From an uncultured Lachnospiraceae bacterium (GTDB taxonomy: Bacteria; Bacillota; Clostridia; Lachnospirales; Lachnospiraceae), in contig CAJUAE010000048.1 in assembly GCA_910583965.1 (NCBI GenBank), positions 1 to 24,102 on the forward strand: 24,102 nt of DNA. The letters run 5' to 3'. Below, piece by piece: positions 1 through 7,687 of the stretch. Numbering within the stretch: position 1 is the stretch's first letter; each line of letters begins with the position of its first letter. A model generated the notes under the pieces. That model searched no databases and was not told the DNA's origin. It was given only the letters and a program-made list of their open reading frames with translations. A program made the position numbers and the translations under genes.

Positions 1-1
1 A

Positions 2-574
2 AGCAAGCAGTACCGTTTGTTTGGCATTATGGCGGTCGTATTGGGACTTGGTGACTCTTTTCATCTGGTTCCACGCGCACTCGCATTATGCACAACAGGA
101 CTTGAAAACTACACAATTCCTCTTGGTATCGGCAAGCTCATCACTTCTATTACAATGACCATTTTTTACATTCTATTGTACTATGTGTGGAGAAATCGAT
201 ATCAAATTTCTGGAAAAAATGAAATAACAATTGCCGTGTACCTTTTGTCAGCACTTCGTATTATCTTGTGCCTTTTCCCGCAAAATGGTTGGCTACAAAC
301 AAATCCGCCATTATCTTGGGGAATTTATCGCAACATTCCTTTCGCGCTGTTTGGTTTGTTGATTATTGTACTCTTTTTTCTGGAATCAAAAAGGCAGCAT
401 GACACTGCCTTTCAATATATGTGGTTGACAATTGTACTCAGTTTTGGCTTTTATATCCCAGTCGTGCTCTGGGCAGATACAATTCCTATGATTGGCATGC
501 TTATGATTCCAAAAACCTGCGCCTATGTATGGACTGTCTTAATTGGTTATCAGGCAATGCGCCGTGAAAGTTAA
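2..574 (+). CDS. Membrane protein, 5'-truncated by window edge
   Basis: The frame is open from the first bases of the window, so the gene starts upstream and only the last 190 or so residues are visible. The visible part is strongly hydrophobic, with about five to six membrane-spanning stretches separated by short polar loops. A conserved-looking GDSFHLVPR motif sits near the left end, inside or at the edge of the first visible helix. I do not recognise a named family; it looks like a polytopic membrane protein of unknown function of the kind common in Clostridia. The stop codon (572-574) touches the stop codon of the convergent response-regulator gene at 575 with no intervening base. No terminator is visible between them. 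Coding status is well supported by length and helix periodicity; function is unknown. Confidence 0.75.
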   Translation, partial: SKQYRLFGIMAVVLGLGDSFHLVPRALALCTTGLENYTIPLGIGKLITSITMTIFYILLYYVWRNRYQISGKNEITIAVYLLSALRIILCLFPQNGWLQTNPPLSWGIYRNIPFALFGLLIIVLFFLESKRQHDTAFQYMWLTIVLSFGFYIPVVLWADTIPMIGMLMIPKTCAYVWTVLIGYQAMRRES

Positions 575-1345
575 TTAATTTTCCTGCAAAATTTTTTCAA
601 TTTCCTGAAGCAATCGGTCTTTTACTGGCGGCTTCAGGAAATATCCTGCAGGTTTCAATTTTATCACTGCCTCAATGTTTGCCCTATCATTTACCGCAGT
701 CAAAAACACTACTGGAATGCTTGTCAACTCCTCGTCAGCACGTATCATTTCTAGAGTCATCTTCCCATCACAAACTGGCATTTCATAATCTAGCAATATC
801 AAATCAGGTCTCTTTTTTCCTATGGAAGTCATTGCCTGTGCGCCAGAAATCGCTATCGCCACCTCATAGGTATCTTCTAACATTGCCTTCATTGTTCGAA
901 GCGCTGTGCCATTGTCATCAACAACAAGAATCCTCTTTTTTCCATTATTTTTATTTTCTTTTAGCGCCTCCTCAACCTTTTTTTCCTCAAGTCCAAGCCG
1001 CCTGCACACTGCATCCATAATCGCTGTATTTTCTACTGGACGTATTAGATTTTCAAACTGCTCTCCCTCATAGTACTTAAAAAATTTTCCACTCTCCTCT
1101 TTTGTCCCAATCGTCAACACTGGAATTTGTGCATACTGGTCACTTAGTAGAAAGAAGATAGACGTATCAATACCATAGGCGCCAATAAGACTAATTAACA
1201 CCAAATCTGGGTTTACAATTTTCAGCATTCCCTCCAAAACCCCTGCATTTTCTGAACAGAGCTGTACATGAAAATATTGGGACAAAAATTGATTCGTCTC
1301 GTTTACCACTGTATTTAACTTTCCGATTAATAATATCTTTTTCAT
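575..1345 (-). CDS. Double receiver-domain response regulator without output domain
   Basis: This 256-residue protein has two CheY-like domains and nothing else. The N-terminal domain (about 1-118) has the receiver alternation of strands and helices, but serine 52 sits where the phospho-acceptor Asp should be and it lacks the acidic pair, so it is a pseudo-receiver. The C-terminal domain (about 136-256) is complete: VVDD (D143, D144), acceptor D186 in LLDYEMP, T216 and K238 in LKPP. With no DNA-binding or enzymatic output it probably passes phosphate on or acts by protein contact. It lies 23 bp downstream of the hybrid kinase gene on the same strand, so that kinase and its HPt domain are the likely phosphate source (inference). 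I chose ATG at 1345 because GGAGG lies 5 nt upstream; a TTG 12 nt further up overlaps that site. Confidence 0.9.
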   Translation of the reverse strand: MKKILLIGKLNTVVNETNQFLSQYFHVQLCSENAGVLEGMLKIVNPDLVLISLIGAYGIDTSIFFLLSDQYAQIPVLTIGTKEESGKFFKYYEGEQFENLIRPVENTAIMDAVCRRLGLEEKKVEEALKENKNNGKKRILVVDDNGTALRTMKAMLEDTYEVAIAISGAQAMTSIGKKRPDLILLDYEMPVCDGKMTLEMIRADEELTSIPVVFLTAVNDRANIEAVIKLKPAGYFLKPPVKDRLLQEIEKILQEN

Positions 1346-1368
1346 TTCGTCCTCCAATCACTGATTTA

Positions 1369-4300
1369 TTATTTCTGTTCTGTCATCTGTTCTGCTAGTA
1401 AAGCTGCAAGGCGATCGGATTCCTCTATATCCAAATTGGTCACTGCCTCCGCAAGTTTCTGAATATTCTGCTCAATTTCTGCTGGAAAATCATATTCATG
1501 TAACTGTTTCATCAGCTCGTCCGCCCTGTCAATCTCCATCTCTTGCATACTCAAGCGCACCATCTCAACAAGTACTTGTATCACTGAATAATCCGTAATT
1601 TGCTTTCCTATCTTTGTTCCAATGCCAAATACTCCTTGCAATTTCTGTCGATAACTGCGCCACTCCTCCAAAAATATGGTGGTCATAGATAGAATTACTT
1701 CTATTTTCCCATCTTTTGCCGCAGATTCCAATACCCTTGCGACACCTGATAATGGCAAGATACCAATCGTTGCCGCAAGACTTTTCATCGCATGTACTTG
1801 AATGCGATATGACTCTAGCTGATCTATATTGGAAATCTGTCCATATGCCCGCTCCAAGCAATCAGCCGCTGTGTCAATCTGATCATAAAACGCTTTCACA
1901 GTATATGCAAGTAGTTCCATATCTGGCAAATGCAACCACGCATAATTCCAGTCAAGTCCCTCCACTACAGGCAAATCTTCCAAGTGCATTTCGTTATCAG
2001 CAGTCTGCTGTGACAATTTTTGTGTCGATTTCGTAACACTTTGTAGTAGTTTTTCTGGTAGCATTGTTTGAATCATTGTTTCAAGTTTATCTGGCATAAT
2101 TGGTTTTGATAGAAAATCATCAAAACCCTCTGATAGATAAGCTTCTTTTGCCCCTGACACAGCATTTGCGGTCAGCACAACAATAGGTGTATCTTCACAC
2201 GGAAATGTAGATAGCGCTTTTATGCGATGCAATGTTTCCACTCCATCCATTTCGGGCATCATATGATCCAGAAAAATCAAGTCATAATGAGATTCTTGAA
2301 CCAGATGTAAACACTCGGCTCCTCCAGCGGCTTCTGTCACCTGAATTTGTGTTTCCTTTAATAAATTTCGCAATACCTTGCGGTTGACAGCATTGTCATC
2401 CACCACTAATATCTTCGCCTCTGGCGCACAAATTTTAGAAGTATAGCTGAAATTTTCTGCAATCTGCTGAATTTTTGACCCAAAATCTCCAATTGGTGTG
2501 TCCTCAATAATCTTTTGTTCCAACTCAAAATAAAATTTAGAGCCTTTCCCATATTCGCTCTCCACATGTAACTTGCTTCCTAACAATGTCAACAACTGAA
2601 TCGTAATGCTCATTCCCAATCCAGTACCCTCAATATTACGGTTTCTATCCTCCTCAATTCGTTCAAACTCTGCAGAAAGCTTTGGCAAATCTTCCGCTTT
2701 AATTCCAATTCCTGTATCCTCCACTGTGAACCGAATCACTACTATATCACTCACAACACGACCTGCAACCCGTAGCCAAACGGTTCCTTCATGCGTATAT
2801 TTCACTGCATTGGTCAATAAATTAATCAAAATCTGGCGGATTCGCACATCATCTCCAAACAACCTAGAAGGAATTTCTTGGTCAACATCCACTTCCAGAC
2901 AAAGTGCCTTATCTACTGCCCGCTGAGATATCATATTCACCAAATCATGAATCAAACTACTAAGATCGTACACAACCGGCACGATTTCCATCTTCCCTGA
3001 ATCAATCTTAGAAAAATCCAGAATATCATTGATTAGAGATAATAAGGACTGGCCCGCCGTGTAAATATCCATCGCATATTCCCTGACATTCTGCTCTTTC
3101 GATTCCCGCAAAATCATCTCGTCCATACCAAGTACCGCATTGATTGGCGTTCGGATTTCATGGGACATCTGTGCAAGGAATTTCCCTTTTGCCTCATTTG
3201 CAGCAAGTGCCTCCTGCCTGGCCGCATCTGCGTCTTTATTTGCCTGCGCAAGCAATATGTTCTGTAATTCTGCAGCTCGTACTCTTTCCTCTACATCCAA
3301 CCGATATTCTTTTGAAATTTGTAAGATATGTAGAATTGCCAACATCAATGCAGAAGATGTCATACCATGCAACTCCGCCACATTTGCAAAACTATACAAA
3401 GAAAAATAATTTAAAATAAACTTTACCACTTCTGCTATCAGTAGCATAAATAGTGATATTATTGGCAAAAACTTCTGATACCGACCACTTTCACTCTCAA
3501 TCTGAAACAGACTTACAATGCTGGTCATACAGACTAAACCAACAACGATTGTTGATATCTCTGCCATTTCAATTAGATCCCATCCTCCAAGCCATTCCAG
3601 TAAAATTTGAATTAATGCATTGCAAAGAACAATGCATAACAACCCTATAAAACGGCGCGGATAGATAACGCGCAAATTTCGCTCAAAATAAAGCGCAAGA
3701 AACAGCGGGAGCATCAACATCAAATACTCTTGCAATACAAGTGCTTCATATATATTAAAGAAAAGAAAAAATGTTTCTGTACCAATAAAACAATAAACAC
3801 CTGCTGTCAAACCGAACAATCCCAGATACAATTCTCCCCTGCTTGACTGGCCGATATATCGCCGTATCAGTGCAAGCACAAACATGACAATTGCCATAAT
3901 CACAATGAGCAAGCAACAGACAATATCCGCCAAATTATTGCCCATCAGTCCGACCATGATTGTATTTTTTATCTCAATAGAAACATTTTGCAGCACCATA
4001 TCTTCCTGTTGATTCACAACAGTCAGTTCAATGCACAGTTCTCCCCATGTCTCACTATCCTGTTGGATATTGGGTATATCGACATAATGTTCGACATTGG
4101 TACTAATATTCTCTAATTCCTGCTGATAAATCATTTCCCCGTCCAAAAAGACACGTACATCTGCATTTTCACAGGAAATTTTCATCGCTAGTCCTGCATA
4201 TTCCTCTATCAATGAATTTTCAAAGATAATGGTTTTTGAAGTCTGAAATTTTTCTGAATAGGGAAGCTCAACTTCTGTCCGCTCTACACTGTCTGAAACT

Positions 4301-4449
4301 CCCATCAGCCACCCCTCGTTCAAGTAATACTCAATTGACTTTGATGCCATAGATTCCCCATCATGTTCTGGGTGTCTAAAAAATGCAGTCACCATAAAAG
4401 CTACAACAAGAAATATTATAACTCCTGTAAGTTTTCGTATGTATTTCAT
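1369..4449 (-). CDS. Hybrid sensor histidine kinase: 7TM sensor, HisKA, HATPase, receiver, HPt
   Basis: This 1026-residue membrane sensor combines kinase, receiver and histidine phosphotransfer modules. The order is an N-terminal membrane segment (7-25), an extracytoplasmic mostly beta region (about 26-165), about seven membrane helices (about 168-375) in a layout like 7TMR-DISM sensors, and a coiled coil (378-425). HisKA follows with H430 in SHEIRTP, then HATPase with the N box around N543-N547, DTGIGI at 578-583 and GTGLG at 608-612. The receiver has D684/D685, acceptor D728, T760 and K782. The HPt domain has H886 in HAMKSLAATIG, followed by a helical tail of about 100 residues. All catalytic residues appear intact, so a full His-Asp-His relay in one chain is expected. 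The signal is unknown. The double-receiver gene just downstream is the likely final acceptor. The ATG has GGGGA about 7 nt upstream. Confidence 0.95.
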   Translation of the reverse strand: MKYIRKLTGVIIFLVVAFMVTAFFRHPEHDGESMASKSIEYYLNEGWLMGVSDSVERTEVELPYSEKFQTSKTIIFENSLIEEYAGLAMKISCENADVRVFLDGEMIYQQELENISTNVEHYVDIPNIQQDSETWGELCIELTVVNQQEDMVLQNVSIEIKNTIMVGLMGNNLADIVCCLLIVIMAIVMFVLALIRRYIGQSSRGELYLGLFGLTAGVYCFIGTETFFLFFNIYEALVLQEYLMLMLPLFLALYFERNLRVIYPRRFIGLLCIVLCNALIQILLEWLGGWDLIEMAEISTIVVGLVCMTSIVSLFQIESESGRYQKFLPIISLFMLLIAEVVKFILNYFSLYSFANVAELHGMTSSALMLAILHILQISKEYRLDVEERVRAAELQNILLAQANKDADAARQEALAANEAKGKFLAQMSHEIRTPINAVLGMDEMILRESKEQNVREYAMDIYTAGQSLLSLINDILDFSKIDSGKMEIVPVVYDLSSLIHDLVNMISQRAVDKALCLEVDVDQEIPSRLFGDDVRIRQILINLLTNAVKYTHEGTVWLRVAGRVVSDIVVIRFTVEDTGIGIKAEDLPKLSAEFERIEEDRNRNIEGTGLGMSITIQLLTLLGSKLHVESEYGKGSKFYFELEQKIIEDTPIGDFGSKIQQIAENFSYTSKICAPEAKILVVDDNAVNRKVLRNLLKETQIQVTEAAGGAECLHLVQESHYDLIFLDHMMPEMDGVETLHRIKALSTFPCEDTPIVVLTANAVSGAKEAYLSEGFDDFLSKPIMPDKLETMIQTMLPEKLLQSVTKSTQKLSQQTADNEMHLEDLPVVEGLDWNYAWLHLPDMELLAYTVKAFYDQIDTAADCLERAYGQISNIDQLESYRIQVHAMKSLAATIGILPLSGVARVLESAAKDGKIEVILSMTTIFLEEWRSYRQKLQGVFGIGTKIGKQITDYSVIQVLVEMVRLSMQEMEIDRADELMKQLHEYDFPAEIEQNIQKLAEAVTNLDIEESDRLAALLAEQMTEQK

Positions 4450-4455
4450 TTTAAT

Positions 4456-4480
4456 TCCCCATACCGCCCTTGGCGGCTCA
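4456..4480 (-). promoter_or_regulatory. Leader hairpin motif upstream of the hybrid kinase
   Basis: On the minus strand the kinase leader carries CCGCC-AAG-GGCGG, a perfect 5-bp stem with a 3-nt loop (4464-4476) extended by a G-U pair. TGGGGA, the ribosome binding site, follows at once. A 25-nt stretch here is identical at 20 positions to the leader of coaE (19914-19938), with the same stem register. The hairpin could modulate translation initiation; this is inferred from position and structure only. Confidence 0.45.
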
Positions 4481-4499
4481 TATTGTATTTTGAATCACA

Positions 4500-4529
4500 T
4501 TTATAGATATCGTATACTATTCTTGTCTA
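4500..4529 (-). promoter_or_regulatory. Probable sigma-A promoter for the hybrid kinase operon
   Basis: The minus strand reads TAGACA (4524-4529), an 18-bp spacer, then TATAAA (4500-4505). Each box matches consensus at 5 of 6 positions. It lies about 50 bp before the kinase start and would place the leader hairpin in the mRNA. Confidence 0.45.
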
Positions 4530-4556
4530 ATCTTAATAACCTCTCTTAACAATTAT

Positions 4557-4586
4557 TTGATTGTTTTAGTATGACTCGAATATAAT
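4557..4586 (+). promoter_or_regulatory. Candidate plus-strand promoter with no annotated gene
   Basis: TTGATT (4557-4562) and a perfect TATAAT (4581-4586) are separated by 18 bp. It points away from the kinase and into the 3' end of the downstream-facing MATE gene, so a transcript would be antisense or a small RNA. No ORF with a ribosome binding site follows. It may be chance in AT-rich DNA. Confidence 0.3.
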
Positions 4587-4601
4587 ACATACACACTAAT
4601 C

Positions 4602-4629
4602 GAGTAGATAAGGTTTATCTTCCCTACTC
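4602..4629 (-). terminator. Bulged hairpin after the MATE gene pair, weak terminator candidate
   Basis: GAGTA+GATAA pairs with TTATC+TACTC around a 3-nt loop, with a 5-nt bulge (4620-4624). It lies about 20 bp past the stop of the second MATE gene. There is no T-run on either side, so intrinsic termination is doubtful. On the plus strand it falls just downstream of the candidate promoter at 4557-4586. Confidence 0.25.
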
Positions 4630-4645
4630 TCGCACTGGGCACCCA

Positions 4646-5986
4646 TCAACTTCTGCTGACAAATTTCAATTGGGTGCTCGTGTGCATAAAAAGAATTATA
4701 TCTGCAAAAATCCAAGCAGATACTTCCCCCCAAAATATCCCATCGCTTCCAATAAATCTTGTCAAAATAATTGCGCAAAAAAGTCGCATCAATAATTGTG
4801 CAAAACTAGACACCATAGGTACAATTGTATTATTGATTCCCTGTAGCGCTGCCCGCAAGATATATAAAAAATATAAAAATGGGAAAAACACTGCCAGTAT
4901 TCTTAAAAAACGATAACCATATACTAACATTTTTTCTGTGGTATCCGATGCTTCAATAAACAATCTCAATATATCCTTTCCACCAAAAATCATCACTCCT
5001 GAACAGACCACTGCCACAATGGTTCCCATAAGCAAGCTTGCTCGAATCCCTTTGACAATTCGATCCATTTTACTCGCTCCATAATTTTGTGCCACATAGG
5101 CAACCACTGCCAATCCAAAAGAAGATGCTGCAATTTCCAATAATCCATATAATTTTACTGCGGCAGTATATCCCGCAAGAAACGTAATGTCATATTGATT
5201 GATTCTATTTACAACAATCAATCCGCCAATTGATGTAATGACACTCTGCAATGCTATTGGAATCCCCATTTGAATCAATTTAAATGTAACTATTTTCTCA
5301 TTTGCTACTGTTATTAAATTGTTAACTTTTTCCCTTTCCTTATTATAGTGGTAGCCACAAATTAACATTACCACACATTCCGAAGCAATTGTTCCTAGCG
5401 CAGCTCCCGCAATTCCAAACTCCAATATATTAACAAACAAAATATCAAGCACAATATTGCATAGTGAAGAAACGGTCATTGCCAGCAGTGGAATCCTACT
5501 ATTTCCCCTGCTTCTTAAAGCACCAGAAAATAATTGATAAAAGACTAGAAAAGGAATCCCCAGAAAAATAATATTGATATACTTCTGCGCCATGGCATAA
5601 ACTTCATCTTTTGTGCCAAGCAGATGCAATATTGGTCCTGAAACAAAGAAAAAGAAGATTGTCAATGCAATAGCAAGTACAAGACAAATCTTTTTTGCTC
5701 TCGCATAATAAACCTCAAACTCTCGTTCATTTCCTTCTCCAAAGCTGTTTCCCAAAAGAATACAAAAACCTTGGACAAGACCAATTATCACTCCATTCGC
5801 AAGAAAAATCAACCATTCTGTACCGCCAACTGCCGCAAGTCCCAACGTTCCAATTTTCTTTCCTATAATAATGGTGTCCACAAACGTATACAATTGCTGA
5901 AATAAATTGCCAACAATCAAGGAAAAAGAAAAAGTTCCAATCAATTTAAAAGGATTTCCCACTGTCATATCCTTATCTTTTCTCAT
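4646..5986 (-). CDS. MATE family efflux transporter (second of pair)
   Basis: This 446-residue polytopic membrane protein has the two-times-six helix layout of the MatE family and the usual length. The family N-terminal signature is visible as GTFSFSLIVGNLFQQLYTFV followed by D-T-I-I-I-G, and the second half repeats the pattern after about residue 230. MATE proteins export cationic drugs or metabolites in exchange for Na+ or H+; the substrate here cannot be read from sequence. The start ATG has AAGGTGA about 5 nt upstream. It lies 26 bp downstream of the other MATE gene on the same strand, so the two are probably co-transcribed. The two proteins are diverged from each other, which argues against a recent tandem duplication. 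Confidence 0.93.
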   Translation of the reverse strand: MRKDKDMTVGNPFKLIGTFSFSLIVGNLFQQLYTFVDTIIIGKKIGTLGLAAVGGTEWLIFLANGVIIGLVQGFCILLGNSFGEGNEREFEVYYARAKKICLVLAIALTIFFFFVSGPILHLLGTKDEVYAMAQKYINIIFLGIPFLVFYQLFSGALRSRGNSRIPLLAMTVSSLCNIVLDILFVNILEFGIAGAALGTIASECVVMLICGYHYNKEREKVNNLITVANEKIVTFKLIQMGIPIALQSVITSIGGLIVVNRINQYDITFLAGYTAAVKLYGLLEIAASSFGLAVVAYVAQNYGASKMDRIVKGIRASLLMGTIVAVVCSGVMIFGGKDILRLFIEASDTTEKMLVYGYRFLRILAVFFPFLYFLYILRAALQGINNTIVPMVSSFAQLLMRLFCAIILTRFIGSDGIFWGEVSAWIFADIILFMHTSTQLKFVSRS

Positions 5987-6012
5987 ACTATCACCTTGTA
6001 ATCATCTGTTCT

Positions 6013-7401
6013 TTATGCCACAATATTTTGCAGCCAAATTCCCTTTTTGACAAGTATAAACCCAATAATGCATTTGATAATATCACCGAGTTGTACCATC
6101 GCATAAACCGCAATGACTGGAATCCCTGTATAACGGCTAAGCACAAATGCAATCACCACACTTACACACCAGATAAACACGCTGTCAAACAAAAACGTGA
6201 TAATTGTCTTGCCACCTGAACGCAATGTAAAATAAGTTGCATGCAGAAAGGCATTCTGTGGCATAAAAAGTGCTGTGACCATAATAAAATACTTGGCAAG
6301 CAATTGTGCTTCTTCGTTAATCTTGTATAGTCTCGGAAACAATGGTGCCATAATAAACATAACAAGCGCTACACAGGTACAGCACATTACAGAAAATGCA
6401 ATCAGCTTATTGTCTGTGTCCCTTGCTTCTTTCATCTTACCAGCTCCCAAAAGTTGCCCTACAATAATTGCAACGGAATCCCCCAAAGCGATAAATACAA
6501 TATTAAAAACATTGTTGATTGTGTTTGACACATTTAATCCCGCTACGACATTTAGACCACGAACAGAATAGCACTGTGTCAACATTGCCATTCCAGCTGC
6601 CCACAAAGTTTCATTGAACAGAAGTGGACTACCCTTTTTAATAATTTTTAAAATCAATTCTTTCGGCACCTTCAGCGTACTGTAGAGTCCTGCGACAAAG
6701 GAATATGTATTATGGCTTTTTCTATGTACACCAATGACTATTATCAGCATCTCCACATATCGTGAGAGAACCGTCGCAATCGCTGCACCACGCACGCCAA
6801 GCGCCGGTGCGCCAAATTTTCCATAAATCAATATATAATTGAACAAAAGATTCACAATAACTGCTGCAACTCCCGCTTTCATAGGTAGTATTGTCTGACC
6901 ACATTCACGCAGCGTACTAGAATAAATCTGCACCATTGCAAAGGCAGGCAGACCAATCAGCATAATTTTCAAATACTTTTCTCCATAAAAAAGCGTGGCA
7001 GCAATGCTTTCTGCCGAACCATCTCCTTTTAGATAAGCGCTAATTAGATTCGTTCCTCCACATAAAAAAAGAATTGCAGTCAATGCTGTAATTACAATAA
7101 CCATCCACAATTTGAAACGCATTGTCTGACGCACACCCTCATGATTTCCCTGTCCAAAATACTGTGCTGTAAAAATGCCTGCACCAGACACCCCGCCAAA
7201 AATACACAAATTGTAAACAAAAATCAGTTGGTTTACAATCGCCACTCCTGACATCTGTTCTGTGCCTACCTGACCAATCATAATGTTGTCCAACAGGCTG
7301 ACAAAATTTGTGATTCCATTTTGTATCATAATTGGCACAGCAATCATCAATACCATCTTGTAAAAATCCCTATTTCCAATAAATTTTACTATCTTTTTCA
7401 T
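6013..7401 (-). CDS. MATE family efflux transporter (first of pair)
   Basis: The protein has 462 residues and about 12 membrane helices. The MatE signature appears early, around MIAVPIMIQNGITNFVSLLD followed by N-I-M-I-G, and again in the C-terminal half around GSPLLFNETLWAAGMAM. It is predicted to be a secondary exporter in the cytoplasmic membrane; the substrate is unknown. I chose ATG at 7401, where GGAGG lies about 6 nt upstream, over an in-frame TTG at 7413 that would sit just before that site. It is the promoter-proximal gene of a two-gene MATE unit. The MCP gene is divergent, 286 bp away. Confidence 0.93.
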   Translation of the reverse strand: MKKIVKFIGNRDFYKMVLMIAVPIMIQNGITNFVSLLDNIMIGQVGTEQMSGVAIVNQLIFVYNLCIFGGVSGAGIFTAQYFGQGNHEGVRQTMRFKLWMVIVITALTAILFLCGGTNLISAYLKGDGSAESIAATLFYGEKYLKIMLIGLPAFAMVQIYSSTLRECGQTILPMKAGVAAVIVNLLFNYILIYGKFGAPALGVRGAAIATVLSRYVEMLIIVIGVHRKSHNTYSFVAGLYSTLKVPKELILKIIKKGSPLLFNETLWAAGMAMLTQCYSVRGLNVVAGLNVSNTINNVFNIVFIALGDSVAIIVGQLLGAGKMKEARDTDNKLIAFSVMCCTCVALVMFIMAPLFPRLYKINEEAQLLAKYFIMVTALFMPQNAFLHATYFTLRSGGKTIITFLFDSVFIWCVSVVIAFVLSRYTGIPVIAVYAMVQLGDIIKCIIGFILVKKGIWLQNIVA

Positions 7402-7431
7402 GGCTCCCTCCAAATTGTATCATGTTTTTCT

Positions 7432-7460
7432 ATCATATCATTCTTTTTGCGCAAATACAA
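7432..7460 (-). promoter_or_regulatory. Probable promoter for the MATE pair
   Basis: The minus strand reads TTGTAT (7455-7460), a 17-bp spacer, then TATGAT (7432-7437, 5 of 6 to consensus). It would start transcription about 25 nt before the ATG at 7401. Confidence 0.45.
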
Positions 7461-7585
7461 TGCTGTCTTTGGATTTATCAGTTACTTTTCATGCTCATAC
7501 TATACTTGCTCCATAGTGTTGGAACTGTCATATGCATCAAGTGTCGCAATTCACTCCAAATCATCTGAATTTCACTCTTTTTGTA

Positions 7586-7613
7586 TTGCAAATTTCTTTT
7601 ATTTGTCTATAAT
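7586..7613 (+). promoter_or_regulatory. Probable sigma-A promoter for the chemoreceptor gene
   Basis: TTGCAA (7586-7591), a 16-bp spacer and a perfect TATAAT (7608-7613) lie about 75 bp before the MCP start. I saw no convincing sigma-28 (flagellar) promoter here, which would have been another expectation for a chemoreceptor. The rest of the 7402-7687 gap is AT-rich with no further clear feature. Confidence 0.6.
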
Positions 7614-7687
7614 AAAAGATAGTGCTGTTTGTCGTTTACAGACAGGTAAAAGGAATTTTTGTGGTAAAAGAAAGGGGAAAATTAACA

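Noticed and set aside
4646..7401. Recent tandem duplication of the MATE genes
   Set aside because: The two proteins share the family layout but their sequences differ throughout, so any duplication would be old or the pair was assembled separately.
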